A DNA stretch of 58,846 bases from Carex sylvatica (taxonomy: Eukaryota; Streptophyta; Magnoliopsida; Poales; Cyperaceae): NCBI GenBank assembly GCA_964058845.1, contig CAXKVR010000135.1, positions 1-58,846 on the forward strand. The letters run 5' to 3'. Position 1 is the first letter of the stretch. Each line of letters opens with the position of its first letter. The notes beneath the pieces are model-generated. The model saw only the letters and a program-made list of their open reading frames with translations, was not told the origin of the DNA and did not search any database. The position numbers and the translations under genes were made by a program. This document shows positions 23,643 to 34,929 of this stretch, one piece after another.

Positions 23643-26092
23643 TCAAATAGCCGAATTCAAACTGTTAGACGTAATCTCTATATCAACAACATGTGCATGG
23701 TCATGCTCAAATGTAACCTGCTCTGCTGGCTTGAACTGCTCAGCCTGCATAAATTATTAGAAAACACCAATTTAAAGTAAAGGCATAAAAAAATAACATA
23801 AAAAGAAAAGGCATTTAAAAAGAAAAGGGCATTTATTTCCTGGAGTGATTCAATGTCACAGTTATTAGGTAGACTAAACTCGATAATCAAAACTATGGGT
23901 TAGGCAAAAGAAGCAAAGGAAACCAAGTACTTAAATTTTTCTAACATCAACCTCTTTAACAATAGATTTGATTTCACTTTCAAACCCTTTCCTAATAAGT
24001 AACTATGCAAAATAATTTCTGAGTTATATGTTATAACCAAGTGTGCTCTAGAAAGGGTTAGTGGAGGGAAAAGGGTTTATATTGTAATTGATAATTTGGT
24101 TTACTTCCACCTCTAACATTTCACAAGTCATGTACCCCTTTGACATTTCACATAAGGACTGTACCAGTACACTGAGAGAGAAGTAAATCCAATATCCACT
24201 TGATGATTGTACTCTTCAGCATTTAGAATTTGTTACATGTCTTTCTTGCTTTTTGAGAAAAAAAAAACAATTATAAATACAAAATTATTAAGGAAAGTAT
24301 GTACCAGAACAAGCATAATCAAGTAAATAGAAAACAAATAATAAATCAAAATACAACTTAAATCATACAAGTCAAAAAGCTAACTGCAGAAGTGTATATT
24401 TGGATTTCATCATAAATTTTATTTACATATGACTATTTTACCCTTATTTACATATGACTATAATACAAAAACATGAGACGCACCATCATAGGAACGAAAA
24501 AAGTTGTCTTGCAAAAAAAAATAGCAAAGTCTAATGCTTATTTGAGATACACTATGCACAGAGGAATGTTATTTTGAATCAGCACAAGACCATACTGGTA
24601 CAGAGGTACCATTGATAGTAAAATATAACAAAAGTACTGTAATTCAATATTATAACAAAGCCAATAGGAAAAATAGATTGTTGAATATTACTATACATTA
24701 TTTTATTTTTTTTAAATATCACTATACATTATATAAAAAGAAATATCACTATACTGAGAATGAAAGCACGAAATTATCAACAAATACAAATAACTTCAAT
24801 CTCAAAAAAATATATTAAGAACTAGAGAAACCATATATCACTTTAGGCACTTAATCATGTTTCTCTTGCCACTTTTTTAATCTTTTTACTTGTTACATGT
24901 ACCTAAAATCAAGTGAGTCAGATACCAAAAAGGATATTGCGCCATTATAAATTATAATGACATATCATCCGTCGAGCATACTTATTAAAAATAAAATCAA
25001 AAGTTTATACTTCTTGATCCATGGAAATGCTTCTTAATCTGTTCTATTTGATTTTGCCTAACCTATAGTTTTGATTATCGAGTTTCATTTGTCTAATAAC
25101 TGTGACTTTGATAGGAAGGTATGGCTACTGCATAAGAAATGCATACCCTCTATCTCTCTCTGCTCGTCTCTTCACTTTGCTCTTTGTTACCTGTAAAGGA
25201 CAAGATCAGTCCAACAAATCAAAACAATATTGTACTTAAACCCAGAAAGAACACTAGCTTGTGCTATGGATGCTGGGTTCACAGTTTCTTGAGTTAGGGA
25301 AAAACAACTAAGACCAAGCAAAACCAATGTCAAGTACCGGACCAAGTGGGTACCACCACTACCATGCCAGATGGCTCCTCTACAATTATGTAACTCCATA
25401 CTTTGGTGACAAACAAATTCAACATATAAAACATAACAACTGGTTCTAAGTACAAGTAGAGTGGCTTAGCACCAAGTATTTCAAAAATCATTTTGAGGAA
25501 TTTACTGGTACTTTTTAAACTTCTAAAAATCTTTAGGTCTGACATGAGTCATTACATACCAGTTGTATGGACCATTAAACCCAACAAATTAAACAAAATT
25601 CTTGAAGTTGATCTGATTACATTCAGGTTCAGATTGGATTTCAATTCACATCCTTCCTGAATTATGAACCTTGATAAGGACCCATTCAGGATTAACCTAT
25701 TTAGCCTATTTAGGTGACTAGAGTTACACAACAGCATCTTTATTTTCTTTTTAAATCACATGATTAATCAGTCCCAGCAGGAAAAATATTAGGATTTCAG
25801 CCACATAATTAATCAAAATCCAAAACCACAAATCAAGCCTAAGTAGTTCAGATTGTAATATACTTTAAAGCCATATGAGAGGAAAAGTATTAGGATTTCA
25901 GTTGAAATTGGCACAGAAACAAGAAAACAAAGAGCTAAATAGAGAGAAATTTGGAATAGAAATCTCAACTTGATTTTAAGCCTAAATTACTAACCTGAAG
26001 TGAAAAGGCAAAGGCGATGGCGATGCGGAGGAGGGGAACAGAGAGGAGAAGACCGGAGGCGGTGGCGACGGAGCACAGATCTGCGGAGGCAT
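23643..26092 (-). other. Gene-like exons on the - strand inside the CACTA
   Basis: Three exon-like pieces are visible. 25995-26092 is a GC-rich start (MPPQICAPSPPPPVF) ending at a donor CAG/GTTAGT. A lysine/arginine-rich piece near 25145-25190 lies after an acceptor (VTKSKVKRRAERDRG). 23643-23744 lies after CAG and reads AEQFKPAEQVTF...SLNSAI then TGA. Joining them is inference. The GC-rich upstream part (26000-26230) looks like a plant 5' leader. It could be a transposon accessory gene or a captured host fragment. I do not recognise the protein. Confidence 0.3.
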
Positions 26093-26586
26093 GAGCAGGA
26101 AGGGACGAGAGAAAATCCTCAGAGGCGAATGGATCGCCTGTGAATTTTAGCTGAGAGAAAGGAAGAGAGGAGATGAAGATACGCTAGATGGAGGAATTCG
26201 TATCCTCTGAGGTAGAGAAAAAGAGAACTGAGCTTTTGAGTCCAATAAGCTCCAGCACTGTCCGATCTATATTAAGATATGGGTGCACAAAAATTGAAGC
26301 ATTTACGCACAGATATTTAAGCAGAGCCCACGCATCTTAATTTGGATCGGACAGTCACCGAGTACATCGAACCAAAGAACCATCCGGACCTCTCTGAATT
26401 CAGAGAAAAAAAAAACAGAAAAGTTTGGACTTTGGAGAAGAGAAGATTTTTTATAGAGAGGGCTAAGATAAAATTTGGTACACCCAAGTGGGTCCCTCTA
26501 GTCTGTGACACAATATTGATTAATTGGATGTACCCATTGGTAATTAGAACAGCACATCTTCTATCAAACGATTCATATTTACATAT

Positions 26587-26963
26587 GTTTACAACCATTC
26601 GATGTTTTGATATTCCGTCGACTTGATGGATAGGTAAATTAAAATAAATTTTCATCAAAATTTGCTGCAAGAATATAAATGCGGTGCTATTTAATTTCAA
26701 CGGTTCCGATCGACGAATGGATGACGTGTTTACATGCGCCTTCATTAACTCACAAAGCAAGAGTATATGTCTTATGAAACATATACTCTTGCTTTGTGAG
26801 TTAATGAAGGCGCACGTAAACACATCATCTGTTGGTCGATCAGAACCGTTGAAATTAAATAGCACTGCATTTATATTTCTGCAGCAAATTTTGATGAAAA
26901 TTTATTTTAATTTACCTATCCATCAAGTCGACGGAATATCAAAACATCGAATGATTATGAACA
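26587..26963. repeat. Near-perfect palindrome inside the CACTA
   Basis: Arms of about 184 bp (26587-26770 and 26780-26963) are separated by cttatgaaa. The inner stem is gagtatatgt / acatatactc. The frames on both strands across it are mirror images of one another and not genes. It is a hairpin MITE lying between the two divergent gene-like regions of the CACTA element. Confidence 0.85.
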
Positions 26964-27574
26964 CTTCATGTTAGATCGAAGCACAGACATAATAAAACTT
27001 CAAAATTTTTATGTTGGATATGTTAATTTTTTTCCTTGATCATTTTAAAACAAATATGAAATAATTTAATTACAGATTGACCGTTGATTTCTCACGTGAA
27101 AATGAACGGTTCGTATATATTTGTTAAATATGAAGAGGCAAATAATGATAAAAGTCTATAAGATGGACAATTACAACTATGATTTGGTTATGGAAGATAT
27201 AAATAATTTTATTTTATTTTTTGAATTTTTTTCATATTATTTGTTGTACATATATTATTTGGAAATAGAATATGATCATCTATCTTATGTATTGATTCTG
27301 GATCGGAAATAGAATAGAAGATGACAAATGGGTCTCACTCGACACATTAGATATGAATATTAAAATTTTTTACAAACAAAGACGCACAGTGAAATTTTTG
27401 GAAGATATTTCCCCCCTTCTTTTTCTCTAAGTACCAGTTGGGCGTGCGACGAAAATTTTGCCAAATATTTCCCCCTTTTCAATTCGGGTCCCCTTCAATT
27501 GCGATCCCTAATTGGCTAATTCCTTAGTCCTTGAATTTCAATTTATCCCTCTTGAATCTCTGGGCCGATGACAA

Positions 27575-27712
27575 CACCTCCATGATGGAAGCTTTCTCAC
27601 CCTCCTCCGATCTCAACTCCTCTTTTCCCTGGCTCTCCTCCTCTCCTCTCCACGGCCGCTCCACCACCACCCTCAGACGAGCCGCACAACGTACTCAGTG
27701 ATCCATGTCTCC
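27575..27712 (+). other. GC-rich leader or first exon on the + strand in the CACTA
   Basis: A CpG-richer patch in AT-rich surroundings has an ATG-led frame (MMEAFSPSSDLNSSFPWL) that ends in TGA near 27700. It could be the 5' part of the + strand transcription unit whose exons appear near 28.4-29.8 kb. Weak evidence. Confidence 0.25.
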
Positions 27713-29048
27713 AGCCTCTGCCTCCTTGGTCCTAGGTTTTTGCTCTTTTTCGAGGTTTATTCTCTTTCTAACTCTCTCTTTATCTCTCTCCTCTGGCCCT
27801 CATTCTCCAAGGTTTCTGATAATGTCATAGCCATTTCGTTATTGCTGGAGTGTTGGATTTGATTTTTCTCCAAAGTTCCTGTTTGAAAGGTTGTAGTATT
27901 TTGCTACAGATTATAGGAAAATGGTATGATATTTATAGGGTAAAATAAAGGATAAATGTTTCAAAATTTAATAAAGGATATTCATAACTTGATAATTGCT
28001 TGTTTTGGAGGCTTAATGAAAAGTACTAGACTTGAGAAGTTCACAACTTCAGTGAGATGTTAATTGTTAATATAATTATTATAATTGGTGAAAGAATGTT
28101 GATTGTTTAATTCATTACTATACTTTTATTAGGATGAGTATGTAACTCAAGATGATAAATATGAGGAAAAGATGAAAAAAAAATAGAACTTTGACTTATT
28201 TTTCATGGCCTGGTAAGATTTTTTTTTTCATGGCATCTTTTAAGTGAAGCGTCGATCTCCTCAATTGCATGGACAATGTGTTTTTTTCAAAGTTGTTTTT
28301 GCTTTATTATAAATTCTGAACATTTGAATTATTAGATCTAAATTTCTACTTTACTTTAATAATATTAATAGTAGTTATAATTATAATATTTTTATTTTGT
28401 TTCTTATAATTTTTTTCAATTTGGGGTTATCGGGGTCATTTACTCAGGCTGGAATGACACAGATGCGACAATACATAACCATATAAAGAAGCTACTTGAT
28501 CGATTATATGCCACAAAAGATGCAAATACACGATTATCTCTGACAAATCTTGTACTTCATATCTCTGTGTTACTTCCCTATATCTATATTTAACTTATTT
28601 TTTTTCATCTATAGATGTTAACATGGCAAATTACATGTAAGGAGAGGAATTGGTTATGGGCTATGATGATATGGGGTATGTTCCTGAAAACTAGATTCAA
28701 TAGCATATTTTCATTATGGTAATTAAAATCTTTGTACTTGTTTCTATAGGTATGAACTATGGAAATCGTACTTGAGGTCAATGATGGAAGCTGATATGAG
28801 AGCTGTTAGCATGGGCACCAAAATCAAATCTCAAGTTCTTGAGGCTTGTTTGTAACAGATGAAAGCTTATTTTCTTGATGTATGCTTAACAGTTACAAAT
28901 ACCTGCACCTTGGTTGAAGTGTTAAAGTATTTTACATAAATATATAATTTACTCTTCATTTCTGAATTTTTTTATTTATTGTCACTTGAATTTATTGTGT
29001 ATTTCTGATTGCTAAATTCTCATTTGAATGGATTCATGTTTAACTTAG

Positions 29049-29769
29049 GCTCAAGGTTACAGTCAGGGACCTCAAAATGTGGGTCTAATGGGGAATATCA
29101 CTAATTTGCAGGTGAAATTGTCAACTTAAAACTAGATGTTAATAGTACTCACTAACCGGGTGTTGAAATGTCCATAATCTAAAACAATTCTTCTATGGTT
29201 AATGATTAGGGTCAAGGTCCCACAACACTACCTCAACCTCATGAAGGAGCTTCGGGAATGCCGATGGCCATCTCTCAGGTATCATATCAATAGTTGGAAC
29301 ATTTTTCTTTTTTTATGCACATAGGTTGTATTAGGAAATTTCCTTGTCTGTGGCTTTTTAGGTATCATACTTAAAAACATGTTCTAGCTAGATGCATGAA
29401 GCTAAACTGATAATTTATTAATTAGTCCTATGTTATGAAGATAAAATGAGAATAGAAATATACTTAGTTTACCATTTAGTCCTATGTTATGAAGATAAAC
29501 TTATTTTTTGTGTAGTAGGTTATGAAGATATACCTATTATACTTATTTTAATACTTTTCGAGTGCTTCTACAATTTATTATCAATATTAAATTTGATTCT
29601 ATGCTATATGTTGTATATGTAGGGTCTAGGTGGTGATTTTACAGAATCAAATGAGGGAAGAAATTTCCAAACACTTCTCAATGTGCAATCTGAAAATGAG
29701 CTGGCAACATGTCTAAGTGCTGACGACGAGTGGTTCGGGGAAGAAAGGCAAAACAACCAACCCTTCTAG
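29049..29769 (+). CDS. Three phase-0 exons of an unrecognised protein in the CACTA
   Basis: Exons 29049-29111 (63 nt), 29210-29278 (69 nt) and 29623-29769 (147 nt, ending TAG) each follow an AG and precede a GT, and each is a whole number of codons. They read AQGYSQGPQNVGLMGNITN, then GQGPTTLPQPHEGASGMPM, then GLGGDFTESNEGRNFQTLLN... to the stop. Gly-Gln starts at successive exons and consistent phase make this a real or recently real 3' end of a gene. Further exon-like blocks lie upstream near 28453-28580, 28640-28676 and 28751-28855, but a frame through them is broken by TAA. It could be the CACTA accessory (TNPA-like) gene or a captured host gene. I do not recognise the family. Confidence 0.45.
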
Positions 29770-30199
29770 TGTGGGGTGTTGTAAACTATTATCACAGAAA
29801 AATGGTATTTTGTATAGCTAAAAAAATGGCCTCTTTTTGTATATTTTTTTATGATGAGTTGTGTGTATATTTTGGTTATAGAAACAAGTGGTTGCAATCC
29901 TCTTATATTGTGGTTGCAATCCTTTTCGGTTTGATATCTCAAGGAAAGCTTGAATTTACTATAATGATTAATGATAATTAAAATGTTACTCTCCATATTT
30001 TATTGTGTTGTTCTTATTATGTTTCAATGTGTAATGTAAAAGATTTCTTAGTTGCTTATGGGTTGGTACCAAATTGGTACGGGGTGAATTATAGAATTGG
30101 GCCTGAAATTTATTTTCAGGAACTGCAATTTTTTACATCGAAAAACCTATACAAATATGAGGCCCAGACAATATCCTTGCAAATAACCTGGTAGAGCCC

Positions 30200-30560
30200 A
30201 CCGTATTTATCCATGCAACTAATAGGTTAATTATCCTGCAACTAACCATGTGGGACCCACACCCTATATCTATGCAACTACTCAATGTTACATCGTTGCA
30301 AATACTTCATGCTATATCGTTGCCAATACTTCTTGCATCAGATTTGTTGCATAGGTACTTATTACATCGGCTTACCATTGCAACAAATATTTTAGAACTT
30401 ATTGCATGGATAACCCATGCAACAATTCGAAAATTGAGTTGTTGCAACGGTATTTTTTGGGACTTGTTGCAACGGTAGCCCATGCAACTGATATTTTTTG
30501 GGTTGTTGCAACGGTAAGCCAATGCAACAAGCCACATTTTTATTCATGCAAAAAATTAGA
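30200..30560. repeat. CACTA subterminal repeats, right
   Basis: About fifteen copies of ccatgcaac or gttgca-type motifs in both orientations, matching the left subterminal zone. Confidence 0.8.
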
Positions 30561-30572
30561 ATTCTAGTAGTG

Positions 30573-31379
30573 GGTGTTCTTAATAAAAGGTAAAATCATC
30601 CCCTCTTAAAAGATCAAAACAAATGGTGCACATTTCGTTTCCTTAATTACCCACACGACTAGTAGTTAGGTAAACCCAAATTACACCCATTTGACTTTCT
30701 TTTTAAATACATCTAACCACTGCTGAAGTGATGTATGCACTGTTTAAGAGATTCCCACCCAAGATTCCTCTTAACTATATCGCACTGTCACCAAAGACAA
30801 TGATGTAAATTGACTAGGTTGGTTAAATTCATCGTTTAAAACAATTTTGATGTATTTCAAAGTGGTGGTTGAGGTTAAGTTTACTTTAACTTTTCTCTGG
30901 CATTGACTTCCAACTACTAGACCAGGTCCACCAGCTAATTTTGACTATCGAAGTAGCGTAAACATACCGTTGCTACAATTGCAGAAATCAAATCAAAATG
31001 AAATTTGTGAGCAAAAAGGGTTCACCAACGGCCGACCCAATAATTAATTAATTGCTTAAAATTATATATATTAAATTAGAACGAGAGCTGCAAAAAATCA
31101 CAGGAATGTATTTCCATGGACAAATTAATTAAGCGAGGAATTTAATTATAAGATATATATATATATCATAGTAAAAATATGAATAGCTCATAAATCTAAA
31201 GACTTATATTAATTCCAAGAACCATATACATTACGGCAATTGAACACATAAAACCTAGGGAACAGAAATATCAAACATATCTCTAACAGAAAATTAAAAG
31301 AGCAGTGCAAGACTTCTATTTGAAGTAGAAACTAGAGCCGGCGACTTATTTTGATGTTTGCCGAGACTAGCTTGCATCT
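30573..31379. other. Intergenic part of duplicated unit A
   Basis: From the second ggt copy onward this aligns with 33829-34583 (shared: aacccaaattacaccc, gactttcttttt, ctaaccactgctga, aggttggttaaatt). No gene seen. Confidence 0.7.
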
Positions 31380-31541
31380 TCACTTGGTGCAACCGGGCTT
31401 GTTCGGGTACCAGCAACATTTACTAACGGGATCACAAATTATATGAGGTTGTGCAGATAGCTGAGATGCTAACAGGAGCACTACCAAAGCAAAGAGTATG
31501 GCAGTTGCAAAACTTCCCTGATTCATCTTGTTCAAAATCAT
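31380..31541 (-). CDS. Secreted four-cysteine mini-peptide (P1)
   Basis: 53 aa from the ATG at 31541, or 48 aa from an in-frame ATG at 31526. A hydrophobic signal peptide (ATAILFALVVLLLASQLSA) precedes a mature part of about 23 residues: QPHIICDPVSKCCWYPNKPG, then CTK. The cysteine pattern is C-x5-CC-x7-C, enough for two disulfides. The upstream ATG is also present in P2 and P5, with MxFK/MxxNK before MNQ. I recognise no named family. The start of the mature part, IICDP, repeats the loop start of the multi-loop precursors. The gene converges with the precursor gene at 20989: without the CACTA element they would be about 1.19 kb apart. Confidence 0.8.
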   Translation of the reverse strand: MILNKMNQGSFATAILFALVVLLLASQLSAQPHIICDPVSKCCWYPNKPGCTK

Positions 31542-31593
31542 GCTAGCAGAAGAAGTGAAATAATTCGGTTAGAAGAAATGTTTGAGGAGAGCT

Positions 31594-31605
31594 CATATTT
31601 ATATA
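31594..31605 (-). promoter_or_regulatory. TATA box of P1
   Basis: On the - strand this reads TATATAAATATG, about 55-65 bp upstream of the P1 start codons. Confidence 0.55.
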
Positions 31606-31726
31606 TTTATGAAATGTGGTCCCCACATTATTGTTGGGGACTACAGAGTACAGACTATGAGACTACTTTTCACTAGCAGGAAAGTCAGAATAGGAACCAA
31701 CCAGTGATACGAAGCTTCAATTTATT

Positions 31727-32478
31727 TGTTGATAGATGGCGGTAAAAGACCGCCAACAATGATTTTATATATAAAAAACTTATATGTACAAGAAACGGAG
31801 GATTTAGGTAAAAAGACAAGATTTGGTATCCAAGTTTGGAGTAACAACTGAATTAATAAAGGTTAAAATTTCACTTGTTTACCTACGTACTCTAGTTGAG
31901 GACTTATTGTCGAGACGCACATAATTACATTTGTGGTGAGGCAAATCTGAGTAAAGATAAAGGTTGTCGACAATAGGAAAAAACTAGGTTTCTTTTTTTT
32001 TTTTTTTAGTTTTACCTGATTATTCATATCAGACTTTTGAATCAAGAATGATTGGAAGAAAAAGAAAACAGTTAAATTCATCAGTTTCATCAACCTAGCG
32101 TAAAGAGCTTGCATGCGCTTCTTTTACTGACCGAATATTTGTAATAACATTTAAAGTATAATTTATTGTATTTTCATAATTTACTTTAATTTTCTGAACT
32201 TTATTTTAAAAAAATTGTAATAATTATATGTAATGGAATTTTTAAATGTTTATAATGTTGTGTAAATTCTAAATTATTTGTAGAAATAAAAGTTAAATAA
32301 GTTATAAATAAAGTTGAAATAAATAATTCAAGTCATGAATTAAGTACCATACTCCGAGTAAATAATAATAATTGAACTCAATAATTAGGCAACATTCTCC
32401 AACAAAATAAAAATAACTCAACCCATCTTAATTAGTTGGAACTTTGATCCATGCATAGCAACCAAACCTGCCCTAACA
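31727..32478. other. Spacer between the duplicated units
   Basis: AT-rich, with no alignment to either unit that I can see. Unit A homology ends near 31726 (cagtgatacgaagcttcaatt) and unit B begins near 32479 (aggtcaatacgg). Confidence 0.5.
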
Positions 32479-32662
32479 GGTCAATACGGATTCCATGAAT
32501 AATGTCCATTCAAACCGATGAGTATATGACCTACCTACTATACCTGTTAATACTTGCTGAGAAAGTTACTGAACAGAGTAGTCAACGTGTGAACAGAATA
32601 TAGTCATACCCATGCATTATGACTTGATCAAGTCTACTGTGCAAGTTGATTAGACTCGCATC

Positions 32663-32669
32663 TATATAA
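32663..32669 (+). promoter_or_regulatory. TATA box of the truncated precursor gene
   Basis: TATATAA in gcatctatataagagcaggc, 143 bp before the ATG at 32806 and conserved with 20842. Confidence 0.8.
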
Positions 32670-32805
32670 GAGCAGGCATTATAACCGGACTGAGCACAGA
32701 AAAAAAATCACCTTCTAATTTAACTACATGCACCAGACCACCAACCAAATACATTCCTCCTTTATCCAAACAAAAAGTAGAAAAGAAATTTTTGGAAGAT
32801 TTAAG

Positions 32806-33240
32806 ATGGATCATCATTTAAGAGGATTGCTATTTATTGCTGTACTGGTTTCAATCACCTTCAGCTCCAGTTCTCAGAATGCAAGCCCAAGTGATGAAGA
32901 TGATTCAATAGATATTCACATCTCAAATGTATGCACTCCTGGCACAAACCTGTGCGATCACCCGCATATTGATTCAGTTATTGCTGAGCCGACCGAAGAA
33001 GCTGTTACTGACGAAGATTCCACCAAATTCAAACCCTCGACCATATGCAATCCCATAACAAAGGTATGTGAGGGCCCACATACTGTTAATTCTGATATTA
33101 CCAACTCTCTGTTGGAAGCATCTGGAGGAGAAGATGCGTCCCAATCTGATCCCTCGATCATATGTGATCCCATTACTCACATATGTAGGGAACCAACACC
33201 CAATTCCTTGGTGTCAGAATCTGATAAAGATGAGCTTTAA
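32806..33240 (+). CDS. Truncated multi-loop precursor ending in KDEL
   Basis: 144 aa with a signal peptide (FIAVLVSITFSSSSQ) and three loops: CTPGTNLC, CNPITKVC and CDPITHIC. Compared with the 20989 gene it lacks the four NPKLNEE units and stops early: a TAA at 33238 follows SESDKDEL, where the paralogue reads SESDIEEQTKDD. The last codons therefore spell KDEL, the canonical ER-retrieval signal, on a protein that also has a signal peptide. This may be chance. The downstream coding sequence is still recognisable to 33373. Promoter and leader are conserved. An in-frame ATG at 32728 lies within the likely transcript and would add 26 aa before the signal peptide; the start at 32806 is preferred because it matches the paralogue. 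Confidence 0.7.
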   Translation: MDHHLRGLLFIAVLVSITFSSSSQNASPSDEDDSIDIHISNVCTPGTNLCDHPHIDSVIAEPTEEAVTDEDSTKFKPSTICNPITKVCEGPHTVNSDITNSLLEASGGEDASQSDPSIICDPITHICREPTPNSLVSESDKDEL

Positions 33241-33373
33241 ACAGAATATGGTTCTGTTATTCATGAAGAAAAAGAGAAAATTAGTCCATTAGTGTGTGAT
33301 CCCCATACAGGGAACTGCCATGACCCACACCATGGTTTTGGCGTTGCTCAACCAAAGGGACGAAGTTGCTTAG
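33241..33373 (+). pseudogene. Abandoned 3' coding part of the truncated precursor
   Basis: After the TAA the frame continues through VIHEEKEKISPLVCDPHTGN, then C, closely matching the last loop of the 20989 gene. It then shifts by one base in the ccaaagggacg stretch, so the old stop (TAG at 33371-33373) is out of frame. Both lesions place the loss of this loop after the unit duplication. Confidence 0.8.
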
Positions 33374-34583
33374 TTAAAATCTATTATTTCAAGTTTACTT
33401 TAATTTGTTATCTTAGAATGTATGTCTCAATCAGTATTAGTACGTAAGATCATTATTTTTTCTGTATTTTGTCTTATTCTTGTTGGAGTTTTTTGGAATG
33501 AAGTAAACTCTTTTGTAAAAGCACCTATCTTAGCTTGAGACATTTACATGAAATATGATAAATTTGAAAAAAGAAATTATGGTACTTCCAAATCAGTGAT
33601 ATATCATGAAACTGTAAAAACTAAAATAACCCTCCTCAATTTCTAATTCATCCAAGTGCCGAATTGGAAAACTTCTTATTTCCATTATTGAGATGTCCAA
33701 CATCAAATCAAAAAAAAAAACACACACAAACAGAGTGTCTATAGACTTCAAAATTAATGTCAGACTTGCATGCATGTACTGACAAAAAAATGGTACCTCG
33801 GACAAAAAACACAGCTTTCCACCTCAGTGCTCTATGAAAGGAGATAAATCTGCCCCTTTAAACAAATCAAAACAATTGGTATAAATTCCATAATTACCTT
33901 CCCCACATGACTGCTTCACGAACCCAAATTACACCCGAATGACTTTCTTTTTTTAATCACGTCTAACCACTGCTGACGCATGTACTGTTTAAGAGATCCC
34001 CATTAAAGATTCCTCTTAAATATCTCTCACTGTAACCCAAATCATGATGGAAATTGAATAGGTTGGTTAAATTTATCGTTTAAAACAACTTGATGTATTT
34101 TAAAGTGGTTCTTGCGATTAAGCTTATATACTTTTATTTTTTCTCTCGCATTGATTTCAACTACTAAATCAGATCCACTATATTTGACTATCTAAAACCT
34201 TAAACTAACTGCTGCTACAATATCACTAAATCATAATGAAATTTGTGAGTAAAAGGTTCGCTGACGGCCAACCCAATAATTACTCAAATTATATATGTTA
34301 AATCAGAAAGAGTGTTGCAAAATCAAAAGAATGTATATAAATAGATATATGTATCATATATGGTCAATATATGAATAGCTAATAAATTATAAATATTAAG
34401 ACATAACATTAAATCCAACAACCATTACAGGCTTACAGCAATAAAACACATAAAAACTAGCTAGGGAACAGAAACTTCAAACATTTCTAACAAAAAATTG
34501 AAGAGCAGTGCAAGACTTCTATGTGAAGTAGAAACTACCGAGGAGCCGGTTTATGTCGAAGCTTGCCGAACCTTGCATCTTGA
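33374..34583. other. Intergenic part of duplicated unit B (CACTA-free)
   Basis: Aligns with 21844-22231 joined to 30576-31379. The site corresponding to the CACTA insertion is agt at 33826-33828, followed by gctctatg. No gene seen. Confidence 0.7.
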
Positions 34584-34754
34584 TCACTTCATGCAATCGG
34601 GCTTGGTAGGGTGCCGACAACAATCACGATTGAAGGGATTACAAACATTAGATCCTGTTGCATTTGGTGCAGATAGCTGAGATGCTAAAAGCAGAAGCAT
34701 TAAAGCAAAGAGGATGAAAATTGCAAATCTTCTTTGATTCATCTTGAACAGCAT
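34584..34754 (-). CDS. Secreted four-cysteine mini-peptide (P2)
   Basis: 56 aa from the ATG at 34754 (MLFKMNQRR), or 52 aa from the ATG at 34742. The frame is open further upstream, but the region before this ATG aligns with untranslated leader in the paralogues. The signal peptide (FILFALMLLLLASQLSA) is followed by NATG, a possible N-glycosylation site not seen in the other copies, then VCNPFNRDCCRHPTKPDCMK: C-x6-CC-x7-C. It is the convergent partner of the truncated precursor at 32806; the distance from the precursor's old stop is 1.21 kb. No clear TATA box is visible in the aligned position (only catatat). Confidence 0.8.
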   Translation of the reverse strand: MLFKMNQRRFAIFILFALMLLLLASQLSAPNATGSNVCNPFNRDCCRHPTKPDCMK

Positions 34755-34929
34755 ACGAAATGAAATAACTCGGATAAAAGAAATGTTTGAGGGGGCACAG
34801 ATATATGTGCAATGGTATTCCACAATCCACATTACTGTAGCCTGTAGGGGACTGCAGAGTACAAACAACTTAAATTGTTACAGGCTGGAAAATCGATATA
34901 GGGACCATCCAGTGGTACGAAGTTTCAAT

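Larger units (their letters stand above)
22232..30572. mobile_element. CACTA (En/Spm-type) transposon, 8.3 kb
   Basis: The left terminus is CACTACTAGAATCTGGATTT and the right terminus is the inverse, ending ATTCTAGTAGTG. The element is flanked on both sides by ggt (22229-22231 and 30573-30575), the 3-bp duplication expected for CACTA elements. Subterminal zones carry many ttgcatggg / cccatgcaa repeats in both orientations. No recognisable TNP2-type transposase was found, so the element is probably non-autonomous or decayed. It contains gene-like exons in both directions around a GC-rich centre. The paralogous region at 33828 lacks it entirely. Confidence 0.92.

Noticed and set aside
26317..26974. 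Open frames on both strands across 26.3-27.0 kb
   Set aside because: Both translate the arms of one palindrome and share the same peptide; no start context, family or splice evidence.
22232..30572. CRISPR-like array from the regularly repeated ttgcatggg motifs
   Set aside because: Short degenerate motifs in both orientations at the two ends of a CACTA element in plant DNA; no unique spacers of constant length.
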